From JBBIQS01 sp037442205 (GTDB lineage Bacteria; Myxococcota; Myxococcia; Myxococcales; UBA5297): a stretch of 48,442 bases of DNA. The notes beneath the pieces are model-generated. The model was not told the origin of the DNA. It was given only the letters and a program-made list of their open reading frames with translations, and made no database searches. The stretch covers positions 1-48,442 of the forward strand of contig JBBIQS010000063.1 of the NCBI GenBank assembly GCA_037442205.1. Direction: 5' to 3'. This document shows positions 1 through 7,809 of the stretch, piece by piece. The translations under genes were made by a program, and so were the position numbers. Positions within the stretch are counted from its first letter, which is position 1, and each line of letters opens with the position of its first letter.

Positions 1-3000
1 GGGGGGGGCGGCGGTGCCGCCGGCGACCAGGCCGCCGTTGGCGGTGGATCCGACGCTGCCGACCTTGTTGCTGAAGGTGGTCCAGTCGGTCGAGGACAGG
101 TAGCCGTTGCCGGCCGAGCTCGCCGCCGACATGGTGAGGACCGGGGTCGAAGTCCCGGTGGCTACCGTGATCGGGGTCCCGGCGGCGGCGCTGACGCTGG
201 TGACCGTGCCGGTATTGGCGTCGGCGGCGCAGGTCCAGGCGGTCCCATTGAACTTCATCACCTGGCCGGCGGTGCAGCCGGTGGTGGTCAGCCCGACGGT
301 GGGCGCGGTGGCGGTGCCGCCGATCGCCACGCCGCCGTTGGCGGTGGCTCCGACGCTGGCGACCTTGGAGCTGAAGGTGTTCCAGTCGGTGAGCGACAGG
401 AAGCCGTTGGTGGTCGAGTTGGCCTGGGTGATCGAGAGCGCCGGAGTGGTGGTCCCGGTGGCCACGCTCAGCGGCCCGGTGGCGGTGACGCTGGTGACCG
501 TGCCGGTGTTGCTGGCATCGGCGGCGCAGGCCCAGGCGGTGCCGTTGAACTTCATCACCTGCCCGGCGGTGCAGCCGGCGGTGGTCAGCCCGAGGGTGGG
601 GGCGGTGGCGGTGCCGCCGGCGACCAGGCCGCCGTTGGCGGTCGGGCCGACGCTGCCGACCTTGGAGGTGAAGGTGTTCCAGTCGGTGAGCGACAGGTAG
701 CCGTTGGTGGTCGCGTTGGCCTGGGTGATCGAGAGCGCCGGGGTGGTGGTCCCGGTGGCCACGCTCAGCGGCCCGGTGGCGGTGACGCTGGTGACCGTGC
801 CGGTGTTGCTGGCATCGGCGGCGCAGGCCCAGGCGGTGCCGCTGAACTTCATCACCTGCCCGGCGGCGCAGGTCATCAGCCCGACGGTGGGGGCGGTGGC
901 GGTGCCGCCGGCGACCAGGCCGCCGTTGGCGGTCGCCCCGACGCTGCCGACCTTGGAGCTGAAGGTGTTCCAGTCGGTGAGCGACAGGTAGCCGTTGGTG
1001 GTCGAGTTGGCCTGGCTGATCGAGAGCGCCGGGGTGGTGGTCCCGGTGGCCACGCTCAGCGGCGCGGTGGCGGTGACGGCGGTGACGGTGCCGGGGTTGG
1101 CCGAATCGACCTCGTAGATGTCGAAGTTGTCGATGCGGGTGCTGCCGATGTTCAGGTAGTTGGTGATGACCAGCGGCTTGATGAACCGGGTCCCGACCGG
1201 GAAGACGTTGCCCGTCGTGCCCTCGCCGCTGACCGTGCCCTGGAAGGTCTGCCAGGCGTTGGCCAGCGTGACGTTCGACGCCAGGAAGTACCCGTAGACC
1301 CCTCCGTTTAGCAGCACCGCCTTGCTCGCGCTGTAGGCGACGTAGCCGGCGTAGAAGGTGCCCGCGCCAGTGGTCATCTTGGCGGAGATCCGGCCGGCGT
1401 AGGTGCGCTGGGGATCGACCGGGATGTAGTCGCCGTAGGTCGCCCAGACTCCGGTGGCGCCGCTGGCGATCGCGAGGTCGAAGGACGAGTCACCTTCGAG
1501 GACGTCGGTGGTGTTCAGGGCATAGGTGGCGCCGGTGACGTTGATGGTGGTCCACTTGGCGACGTCCGAGACCCAGTTGATGAGGTTGCGCCCGCTCGGC
1601 GTCCCGACCTTGCTGTTGAAGGTGTTCCAGTCGGTCGAGGAGAGGTAGCCGTTGGTGGTCGAGTTGGCCTGGGTGATCGAGAGCGCCGGGGTGGTGGTCC
1701 CGGTGGCCACGCTCAGCGGGCCGGTGGCGGTGACGCTGGTGACGGTGCCGCCGGAGTTGGCGTCGGCGGCGCAGGCCCAGGCGGTGCCGTTGTACTTCAT
1801 CACCTGCCCGGCGCTGCAGCCGGTGGTGGTCAGCCCGACGGTGGGCGCGGCCGCGGTCCCGCCGATCGCCACGCCGCCGTTGGCGGTGGCTCCGACGCTG
1901 CCGACCTTGGAGGTGAAGGTGTTCCAGTCGCCCGACGACAGGAAGCCGTTGGCGGTGGAGCTCGCCGCCGGCATGGACAGGACCGGAGTCGAGGTCCCGG
2001 TGGCCACCGTGATCGGGGTCCCGGCGGCGGAGCTGACGCTGGTGACGGTGCCGCCGGAGTTGGCGTCGGCGGCGCAGGCCCAGGCGGTGCCGCTGAACTT
2101 CATCACCTGGCCGGCGGCGCAGCCGGCAGTGGTCAGCCCGACGGTGGGCGAAGTGGCGGTCCCGCCGATCGCCACGCCGCCGTTGACGGTGGCTCCGACG
2201 CTGCCGACCTTGGAGGTGAAGGTGTTCCAGTCGCCCGACGACAGGAAGCCGTTGGCGGTGGAGCTGGCGGCGGCCATGGACAGGGGCGAGGTGGTGGTCC
2301 CGGCGCCGGTGATCGGCGCGGTGGCGCTGACGCTGCCCAGCTTGCCGTTGAAGGTCGTCCAGTCGGTGAGCGACAGGTAGCCGTTGGTGGTCGAGTTGGC
2401 CTGGGTGATCGAGATCGCCGGGGTGCTGGTCCCGGTGGCCACGGTGATCGGCGCGGTGCCGGTGACGCTGGTGACGGTGCCGGCGTTGGTGGCGTCGGCG
2501 GCGCAGGCCCAGACGGTGCCGTTGTACTTCATCACCTGGCCGTTGGTGCAGCCGGTGGTGGCCAGCCCGAGGGTGGGGGCGGCGGCGGTGCCTCCGGCGA
2601 CCAGGCCGCCGTTGGCGGTCGCGCCGACGCTGGTGACGGTGCCGGCGTTGACCGAGTCGGTGCCGCAGACCCAGCGCGCGTTGGTGTTGTCCCACTTGAG
2701 CACCTGCTGATCGGTGCAGGCCGCGCCGTTGGGCTTGTAGGTCAGGTAGCCGTTGACGTTGACGTTGCCGCTGACGTCGAGCGCTGCGGCCGGGGTGACG
2801 GTGCCGATGCCCAGGAAGCCCTGAGCGTTGACCACCGCGCCGGCGGCGCCGCCACTCCTGAGCAGCCGGGCCACCGGCTTCTGCACCGTCATCGAGCCCA
2901 TCAGCAGGTTGGCGGTCGCGGCGGGGCTCACCGTGGCCGAGGTGTTGCTGGCCACGCTCTGCACCTGGAAGGTCTGGCTGGCGGCGCCGGAGGTGACCAC

Positions 3001-4125
3001 CACCAGGTCGCCGGGGGCGAGCTCGGTGGAGAACTTGGCGGCGGTGTCGCCCAGCAGGTTGGTCGTGGCGGCGCTGATCGACACCGACCCGGAGCAGGCG
3101 CCGGCGGCGGCCCCGGTCGCGACCAGCGCGGCGCTGCCGGAGGTGCCCGCCGAGCCGGCCCGGCCCGAGGCCACCAGCCCGCCGTTGGCGGTGCCGCTGC
3201 CGCTGATCACGAAGTTGGCGTTGGCCTGCGGACCGGCGCTCTGGTTCTGGATGTAGCCGGCGCCGCCGGTGGCGTCCGCCTTGCCGCTGAAGGTGTTGAA
3301 GTCCGCCGAGCTCAGGTAGCCATCGGCGGTGGCGCTGGCCGCGGTCATCGAGATCACCGGGGCCGAGGTGCCGTTGGTCACCGACAGCGGGGTGCCGGCG
3401 GCGGCGCTCACCTCGGTCACGGTGCCGGGATTGACGTCGTCGGCGGCGCAAGTCCAGGAGGTGCCGTCGTGCTTGAGCACCTGGCCGGCGGCGCAGGGCA
3501 TCACCGCCATGGTGGCTCCGCCGAGCAGCAGCCCGTCGCCGGCGAGCACGGCGACGGCGTCGCCGCACAGCCAGTCGCTCCCGCTCCAGCGCAGCACCTG
3601 GCCGGAGGCGCAGGTGGTCAACATCGAGAAGGCGCTTCCGTTCAGGCTCAGGCCGGGGCCGGCGCCGTAGGCGGCGGCGCCGGTCAGCTTGCCGGTGCTG
3701 TCAACGACGGTGGTCCCGCCGACCTTCAGCTCGGCGGCGTCTACGATGCCGCCCTTCAGCCCGCCGGCCATCAGGGCGTAGGGCACCGAGGCCATCTGCT
3801 GGCGCGGGCTGAGCGGGGCGCCGTCGATCGACAGCTCGAGGTACAGGGTGCGGCCGTCGAACAGGTCGGCGCCGAAGGGAGTCGAGGTGCCGAGCATGGT
3901 GGCGTAGTAGCCGTCGCTCAGCGCCAGGGTCTGGGTCTCGGTCCACAGCGCCGTCCCGCCGGCGTCGGCCGAGAAGATCGAGAAGGCGAAGGTCTTGCTT
4001 CCGCCGTCCGGGGTGCCGTCGGCGGCGAGCAGCCGGCCCTGGTAGCCGATGTGGCCTGGCACCTGGGCGAACGCCGAGGTGGAGGCCGCCAATAGGGCGA
4101 GGGCCAGCCAGCGAAGGGAAGACAT
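1..4125 (-). CDS. Tail-fibre-like secreted repeat protein (C-terminus beyond window)
   Basis: An uninterrupted frame of 1375 codons runs from an ATG at 4125 off the left edge. GAGGT lies 4 bases upstream of this ATG; an in-frame ATG at 4140 has no comparable RBS. Residues 1-20 form a signal peptide ending AFA. Residues 21-122 match the N-terminal module common on deltaproteobacterial surface proteins (GYQGRL, then SPRQQMASVPYAL). Next come at least nine copies of a module with NGYLS or NGFLS followed by a WNTF-type motif, alternating with Cys-pair modules of the form C(A/T)xGQVxK-x4-W-x-C. One non-repeat stretch, about residues 842-1008, interrupts the array and may be a binding domain. The layout resembles phage tail fibres and bacterial adhesins. 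Secretion and the repeat design are seen directly; an adhesin role is inference. The gene is incomplete only because the window ends. Confidence 0.85.
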   Translation of the reverse strand, partial: MSSLRWLALALLAASTSAFAQVPGHIGYQGRLLAADGTPDGGSKTFAFSIFSADAGGTALWTETQTLALSDGYYATMLGTSTPFGADLFDGRTLYLELSIDGAPLSPRQQMASVPYALMAGGLKGGIVDAAELKVGGTTVVDSTGKLTGAAAYGAGPGLSLNGSAFSMLTTCASGQVLRWSGSDWLCGDAVAVLAGDGLLLGGATMAVMPCAAGQVLKHDGTSWTCAADDVNPGTVTEVSAAAGTPLSVTNGTSAPVISMTAASATADGYLSSADFNTFSGKADATGGAGYIQNQSAGPQANANFVISGSGTANGGLVASGRAGSAGTSGSAALVATGAAAGACSGSVSISAATTNLLGDTAAKFSTELAPGDLVVVTSGAASQTFQVQSVASNTSATVSPAATANLLMGSMTVQKPVARLLRSGGAAGAVVNAQGFLGIGTVTPAAALDVSGNVNVNGYLTYKPNGAACTDQQVLKWDNTNARWVCGTDSVNAGTVTSVGATANGGLVAGGTAAAPTLGLATTGCTNGQVMKYNGTVWACAADATNAGTVTSVTGTAPITVATGTSTPAISITQANSTTNGYLSLTDWTTFNGKLGSVSATAPITGAGTTTSPLSMAAASSTANGFLSSGDWNTFTSKVGSVGATVNGGVAIGGTATSPTVGLTTAGCAAGQVMKFSGTAWACAADANSGGTVTSVSSAAGTPITVATGTSTPVLSMPAASSTANGFLSSGDWNTFTSKVGSVGATANGGVAIGGTAAAPTVGLTTTGCSAGQVMKYNGTAWACAADANSGGTVTSVTATGPLSVATGTTTPALSITQANSTTNGYLSSTDWNTFNSKVGTPSGRNLINWVSDVAKWTTINVTGATYALNTTDVLEGDSSFDLAIASGATGVWATYGDYIPVDPQRTYAGRISAKMTTGAGTFYAGYVAYSASKAVLLNGGVYGYFLASNVTLANAWQTFQGTVSGEGTTGNVFPVGTRFIKPLVITNYLNIGSTRIDNFDIYEVDSANPGTVTAVTATAPLSVATGTTTPALSISQANSTTNGYLSLTDWNTFSSKVGSVGATANGGLVAGGTATAPTVGLMTCAAGQVMKFSGTAWACAADASNTGTVTSVTATGPLSVATGTTTPALSITQANATTNGYLSLTDWNTFTSKVGSVGPTANGGLVAGGTATAPTLGLTTAGCTAGQVMKFNGTAWACAADASNTGTVTSVTATGPLSVATGTTTPALSITQANSTTNGFLSLTDWNTFSSKVASVGATANGGVAIGGTATAPTVGLTTTGCTAGQVMKFNGTAWTCAADANTGTVTSVSAAAGTPITVATGTSTPVLTMSAASSAGNGYLSSTDWTTFSNKVGSVGSTANGGLVAGGTAAPP

Positions 4126-4237
4126 GCGTACCTCGGGCATACTGGTGAGGAAGGGAAACTCCCCAGGAGAGGAACCAACGAGAGCGGTGCTGCCGAGGAT
4201 TCAGGGGCAGGCCCGCGGCAGGCGCCCGGGCAAATGT

Positions 4238-4256
4238 CGGAACCCCTAAGGTTCCG
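4238..4256. other. Small perfect hairpin upstream of the repeat protein gene
   Basis: CGGAACC and GGTTCCG form a 7-bp inverted repeat with a 5-base loop. It lies 113 bases upstream of the start of the tail-fibre-like gene. It could be an operator or a decayed terminator. The stretch 4126-4499 otherwise shows no gene. Confidence 0.35.
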
Positions 4257-4499
4257 TCATCGCCGCCCTGCGAATTCGCCGAGGCGCTCGACGCCGGCGG
4301 CGCTGGCGAGCGCTTCGCCGGGTGCGGGCGCTCCAGGGCAATGCCTCCGATTCGCTGGGTCGGGACCTGGGGCACCAGGAGCGCAGTTCGACGCGGAAGC
4401 CGCCGGCTTCTCTGGGGAATTCCCGGCGGCCTCGACGGCGTCACTCGGCTGAGGAGCTCGTCCCGGGCCTGCCGGGATCGCCGCGCCTGGCGTCGAGGG

Positions 4500-4650
4500 T
4501 CAGCGGCAGTCGGCCAGCTCGACCTTGGCCAGGAACCCGGCCTCTACCAGCAGCTCGAGGGGCTTGGCGGCATCCGGCGCAGCCGACTGCAGCTGGTACT
4601 GGCCGGGAGGCAGATCGCTGGCGGCGTAGGGGGAGCTGCCCCTCGCGCCC
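4500..4650 (-). pseudogene. Remnant of the 3' end of a minus-strand gene
   Basis: Reading the minus strand, about 50 codons with strong third-position GC end at a TGA (4500-4502). The product ends ...GQYQLQ... then FLAKVELADCR. The frame is closed upstream by a TAA at 4698-4700 and has no plausible start, so only a C-terminal fragment survives. The Gly-Gln-Tyr-Gln stretch suggests the edge of a small beta-sandwich repeat such as a carboxypeptidase-regulatory-like domain, but it is too short for a family call. It lies just upstream of the SCP2 gene on the opposite strand. Confidence 0.5.
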
Positions 4651-4730
4651 AGAGCGGGGCCGCCAACTCGTTCTGCTTCCCTCCGGCGCAGCCGCCCTTA
4701 CCCTTCAGTGCAGTCCAGAGGGGTCCGGCC

Positions 4731-5063
4731 ATGCCCGAGAGCGGCTCGCTGCAGCAGGCGATGGATTCAGTGCGGGGGGCCTTCGTGCCCGCCAAGGCCA
4801 AGGGGATGGAGGCGGTGATCCAGTACGACCTCAGCGGCGATGGGGGCGGCTCGTTCTTCGGGACGATCAGCGGCGGCGCGTTCTCGGTGAGCCCCGGCAC
4901 CGCCCCCAATCCCAAGCTCACCCTGTCGATGAAGCTCTCCGACTTCCTCGAGCTCACCGCCGGCCGGCTGGGCGCCGTGAAGGCCTTCGCCGGCGGCAAG
5001 ATGAAGGTCCGCGGCGACACGATGTTCGGCCTCAAGCTTCAGTCGATGTTCCAGTTCGGCTGA
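4731..5063 (+). CDS. SCP2 sterol-binding-domain protein
   Basis: Encodes 110 residues. The ATG at 4731 follows an AGAGGGG ribosome-binding site. The whole protein fits a single SCP-2 domain: an N-terminal helix, the segment reading FFGTISGGAFSV, then LTLSMKLSDFLELTAGRLGAVKAFAGGKMKVRGD, broken here as LTLSMKLSDFLEL and AFAGGKMKVRGD, and a C-terminal helix. Such stand-alone domains bind lipids or acyl chains in a hydrophobic tunnel; the ligand here is unknown. There is no signal peptide, so it is probably cytoplasmic. It converges with the lipoprotein gene ending at 5065, with a single base between the two stop codons. The family call is fairly secure. Confidence 0.8.
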   Translation: MPESGSLQQAMDSVRGAFVPAKAKGMEAVIQYDLSGDGGGSFFGTISGGAFSVSPGTAPNPKLTLSMKLSDFLELTAGRLGAVKAFAGGKMKVRGDTMFGLKLQSMFQFG

Positions 5064-5064
5064 G

Positions 5065-5940
5065 TCAGCGCGCCAGGGTCCAGGCGCCGACCGCGGCCAC
5101 CAGGATCACGAAGCCGAGGATCGCCAGCAAGATCAGGGCGGTGGCGGGCTTGAAGCGGGCGGTCGTTTCGCTGGAGGTGGTCGGCGAGCCGACCCCGCGC
5201 ACGTCGTCGGCCAGCCCGCGGTAGGTGCGGTAGCGCTCGACCACTTCCTCGAGGCAGAGGATGTCCACCACCTTGCCGAGCTGGGGATCGTAGAGCTCCC
5301 AGCCCTGGTCGCCGGCGGCCTTCACCAGCTCGAGCAGCGCCCCGCGGACCTCCGGCTCCTCGGCGTCGTAGGCCAGCTCGACCTCGAGCTCGCGGGACCG
5401 GTTCAGCCGGGTGGACACCAGCCCGCCGGAACGACTCACCGCCGCCGGCTGGTAGGCCGGCACTCCAGGGAGCGCCCGCGGCCCGGCTCGCACTTCGATG
5501 GTGTAGCCCATGGCTTCTTCATCGAAGCACAGCGCGGCGGCCGGGGCGAGCCCGCGGGCAAGGAGCGAACACTGGGGCTGGTGCCAGAGGCAGACCTTGA
5601 TATCGACCGGCTTCGGGCTCCCAGGAGGTTCGTCCCTCGCCACGCAGATCGTCTCCTCCGTGCAGTCCGAGTTGTCCCGGCATTCGGGTGCACAGGCCGC
5701 ACTCTCACTGAGGTTGGCGCAGCGCTCCCCCTCCAAGCAGTCGTCGCGACTCCTGCAGCCGTGCATGCAGCGGCCTCCGTGCGGAATGCCGAAGAGGGAG
5801 TCGTCGGCGCAGCCGAGTCCGGGCCCGCACGTGTTGAACGACGATCGCGGGTTGCAGTCCGCATTTACCCCGCCGCATAGGCATCCGGCAGCGGTGGCGC
5901 CGAACAGCAACAGCAACAGGATTTCCCGGTGTTTTCGCAT
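5065..5940 (-). CDS. Cys-rich lipoprotein with a C-terminal membrane segment
   Basis: Encodes 291 residues. The N-terminus is a lipoprotein signal with lipobox TAAGC near residue 20. Residues 20-125 are rich in paired Cys (CNPRSSFNTCGPGLGC, CMHGCRSRDDC, CAPECRDNSDC), suggesting a disulfide-knotted domain like the Dickkopf-type or Cys-rich repeats frequent in myxobacterial exported proteins. The middle part is charged, and residues about 265-288 form a hydrophobic helix (ALILLAILGFVILVAAVGAW) ending in LAR. A lipidated protein that also has a C-terminal transmembrane helix is unusual. The function is unknown. It stands alone, with 132 bases separating it from the FMN reductase gene. Confidence 0.8.
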   Translation of the reverse strand: MRKHREILLLLLFGATAAGCLCGGVNADCNPRSSFNTCGPGLGCADDSLFGIPHGGRCMHGCRSRDDCLEGERCANLSESAACAPECRDNSDCTEETICVARDEPPGSPKPVDIKVCLWHQPQCSLLARGLAPAAALCFDEEAMGYTIEVRAGPRALPGVPAYQPAAVSRSGGLVSTRLNRSRELEVELAYDAEEPEVRGALLELVKAAGDQGWELYDPQLGKVVDILCLEEVVERYRTYRGLADDVRGVGSPTTSSETTARFKPATALILLAILGFVILVAAVGAWTLAR

Positions 5941-6009
5941 GGCTGCGCCGGGAGCAAGGCGCGCGCCATCGGCTCTTCCCTGCGAAACTAGCTCGATCGG
6001 CTTCTGGAA

Positions 6010-6029
6010 TCGCGACAGCTTTGTCGCGA
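6010..6029. other. Perfect 8-bp hairpin between lipoprotein and reductase genes
   Basis: TCGCGACA and TGTCGCGA pair around the loop GCTT. It lies 70 bases upstream of the lipoprotein start at 5940 and just beyond the terminator-like hairpin of the pirin/reductase operon. It may be an operator for the lipoprotein gene or part of a double terminator. Confidence 0.4.
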
Positions 6030-6045
6030 AGGATGTTTGCCGCCG

Positions 6046-6061
6046 CCGGCTAGAAAGCCGG
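6046..6061 (-). terminator. Terminator-like hairpin after the flavin reductase gene
   Basis: On the minus strand CCGGCT TTCT AGCCGG forms a 6-bp stem 11 bases after the stop at 6073. No clear T tract follows, so intrinsic termination is only suggested by position. Confidence 0.4.
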
Positions 6062-6072
6062 GGGGGCGCTCC

Positions 6073-6639
6073 CTACGCATACCGCCGCACCCGCTCCACG
6101 AACTGGGCGAAGCCCACCAGGTACTTGGCCACCATCTCCCGCACCGCCGGGTCGAGCAGCCGGCCGTCGGCGCCGAAGACCTTCTCGGCGTCGGCCACCT
6201 GCACCCGCGGCCCGGACCAGGCCATCGCCCCCAGGGTGCGCAGCACCGGAAGCCATGCGTTGTGCGCCAGCACCGTCCCCCAGTGCCCGGGGGTGGCCCC
6301 CATCAGCCCCACCGGCCTCCCGCGAAACACCCGCGGGATGTCCGCCGGCGGCCGCGACAGCCAGTCGATGGCGTTCTTGAACACCCCGGGGATCGAGTTG
6401 TTGTACTCGGGCGTCACCAGCAGCACCCCGTCGGCGGAGACGATCTGCTCCTTGAGGACCTGCACCGCCTCGGGCAGCCCCTGTTCGGCCTCGACGTCGC
6501 CGTCGTAGAGCGGAATCCCGCGGATCGTGGCGATCTCGATCGTCAACCCCTTCGGCGCCAGCTCGACCGCCGCCCGCAGCAGCGCCGAGTTGTACGAGCC
6601 CCGCCGCAGCGAGCCGGAGATGCCGACGATCTTGGCCAT
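6073..6639 (-). CDS. NADPH-dependent FMN reductase (flavodoxin-fold quinone/azo reductase)
   Basis: Encodes 188 residues. The start is the ATG at 6639, with GAGGTAG (overlapping the pirin stop codon) as ribosome-binding site. Residues 6-16 read GISGSLRRGSYN, the FMN phosphate-binding loop of the NADPH-dependent FMN reductase family. TPEYNNSIPGVFKNAIDWLSRP is the second flavin-contact region, seen as TPEYNNSIPG and NAIDWLSRP, and VGLMGATPG follows. Family members reduce FMN, quinones, chromate or azo dyes with NAD(P)H in the cytoplasm. The gene lies 8 bp downstream of the pirin gene on the same strand, so the two are probably co-transcribed. The partnership suggests handling of quinones or flavonoid-like aromatics (inference). 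Confidence 0.9.
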   Translation of the reverse strand: MAKIVGISGSLRRGSYNSALLRAAVELAPKGLTIEIATIRGIPLYDGDVEAEQGLPEAVQVLKEQIVSADGVLLVTPEYNNSIPGVFKNAIDWLSRPPADIPRVFRGRPVGLMGATPGHWGTVLAHNAWLPVLRTLGAMAWSGPRVQVADAEKVFGADGRLLDPAVREMVAKYLVGFAQFVERVRRYA

Positions 6640-6647
6640 GGTGCCTG

Positions 6648-7574
6648 CTACCTCTTCGGCGCTGCGCCGCGGTGCTTGATGAAGGTGTCGCTCTGCAGCT
6701 CCTCGAAGGCGGTCCGCAGCTCGGCCTGGGTGTTCATGACGATCGGCCCGTACCAGGCGATGGGCTCGCGCAGCGGCCGCCCGGAGATCAGCAGGAAGCG
6801 CACCGGCTCGCTCTCGGCCGCCACCACCACCGAGTCGCCGTCCCCGAACGCCACCAGGTGGCCGTCGGTGATCGGCCCGCCCAGCTCGACGTCGAAGTAG
6901 TTGGCCCCTTCCTTGTCGTAGCTGTAGGGGTCCTTCTGCTGGCAGAAGATGCCGCCGCCGCCGATGACGTAGGCGAACACGGTGTGACCGCGCGGCGTGT
7001 GATGGGTGAAGACCTGCCCCGGCGGCACGGTGACGTCGAGGTACTCGGGGCTGGTGACCACGTCGCGCACCGGCCCGGTGACTCCGGCCACCGTCCCGGC
7101 AACCACCTTGATGGTCGCTCCCCCCGGCTCCGCCACCTCCGGGATCTGGGCGCTCTTCACCTCGCGGTAGCGCGGCTCCATCATCTTGCTGGCCGCCGGC
7201 AGGTTGGCCCACAGCTGGAAGCCATGCATCGCGCCGCGCGAGTCGCCCTTGGGCATCTCCTGGTGGATGATCCCGCTGCCGGCGGTCATCCACTGCACGT
7301 CGCCCGGGGAGATCACCCCGCGGTTGCCCAGGCTGTCCCCGTGCTCGACCTCGCCCTTCAGGACGTAAGTGATGGTCTCGATCCCGCGGTGGGGATGCCA
7401 GGGGAAGCCTTTGAGGTAGTGGGCCGGCTCGTCGGAGCGGAAGTCGTCGAGCAGCAGGAACGGATCGTAGAGGTGCGGTTGCCCGAAGCCGATCGCCCGG
7501 CGGAGGTGGACCCCGGCCCCTTCGATGGTCGGCCGGCTCTTCACCACCCGGGTGACGTTGCGTGGTGCCGCCAC
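6648..7574 (-). CDS. Pirin-family cupin protein
   Basis: Encodes 308 residues from a GTG at 7574 preceded by GGAGGG; the frame is open further upstream, but that extension does not resemble pirins. The sequence contains FLLLDDF, FPWHPHRGIETITYVLKG, DVQWMTAGSGIIHQE and FQLWANLP, the N-terminal cupin with the His/His/His/Glu metal ligands, followed by the second cupin up to ISGRPLREPIAWYGPIVMN. Pirins bind Fe(II); several act as quercetin 2,3-dioxygenases and others as regulators. The protein should be cytoplasmic. The FMN reductase gene follows after 8 bp. The family is certain from the motifs; the substrate is unknown. Confidence 0.92.
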   Translation of the reverse strand: MAAPRNVTRVVKSRPTIEGAGVHLRRAIGFGQPHLYDPFLLLDDFRSDEPAHYLKGFPWHPHRGIETITYVLKGEVEHGDSLGNRGVISPGDVQWMTAGSGIIHQEMPKGDSRGAMHGFQLWANLPAASKMMEPRYREVKSAQIPEVAEPGGATIKVVAGTVAGVTGPVRDVVTSPEYLDVTVPPGQVFTHHTPRGHTVFAYVIGGGGIFCQQKDPYSYDKEGANYFDVELGGPITDGHLVAFGDGDSVVVAAESEPVRFLLISGRPLREPIAWYGPIVMNTQAELRTAFEELQSDTFIKHRGAAPKR

Positions 7575-7685
7575 TTTCCCTGCCCTCCCGAAGGCCGCGC
7601 TCTCGCTCTCGAGCGGCCGATGCTCGGTGAGGTGCGGCACGCCGCCAGGCGGCGCAAGAGGCGAACCTGGGAGGAGCTGTTCGGG

Positions 7686-7708
7686 GGCGCCTGGAACCGC
7701 CAGGTGCC
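7686..7708. other. Hairpin in the kinase-pirin intergenic region
   Basis: GGCGCCTGG and CCAGGTGCC pair through nine positions with one G-U wobble around the loop AACCG. It lies between the pirin start and the stronger kinase hairpin at 7736-7783. It could be an operator for the pirin operon or a second terminator. Confidence 0.35.
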
Positions 7709-7735
7709 AGTCTGCCGCGGAGGCCCCAGACAGCA

Positions 7736-7783
7736 CTCAGCCCGCCGGCCGCCGACGGGGTCGGCGACAATCAGCGGGCTGAG
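7736..7783 (-). terminator. Compound hairpin downstream of the kinase gene
   Basis: CTCAGCCCGC (7736-7745) pairs perfectly with GCGGGCTGAG (7774-7783), and CGCCGAC GGG GTCGGCG forms an inner 7-bp stem. It begins 26 bases beyond the kinase stop codon at 7810, so it probably ends the porin-kinase transcript. It lacks a T tract. Confidence 0.5.
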
Positions 7784-7809
7784 AACTGCTTCCTGGATCG
7801 GGTCGCCGA

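Noticed and set aside
1490..3568. Long Arg-rich minus-strand frame of 692 codons
   Set aside because: It is an out-of-frame reading of the tail-fibre-like gene; the true frame gives a signal peptide and recognisable modules, while this one is almost only Arg, Gln and Gly.
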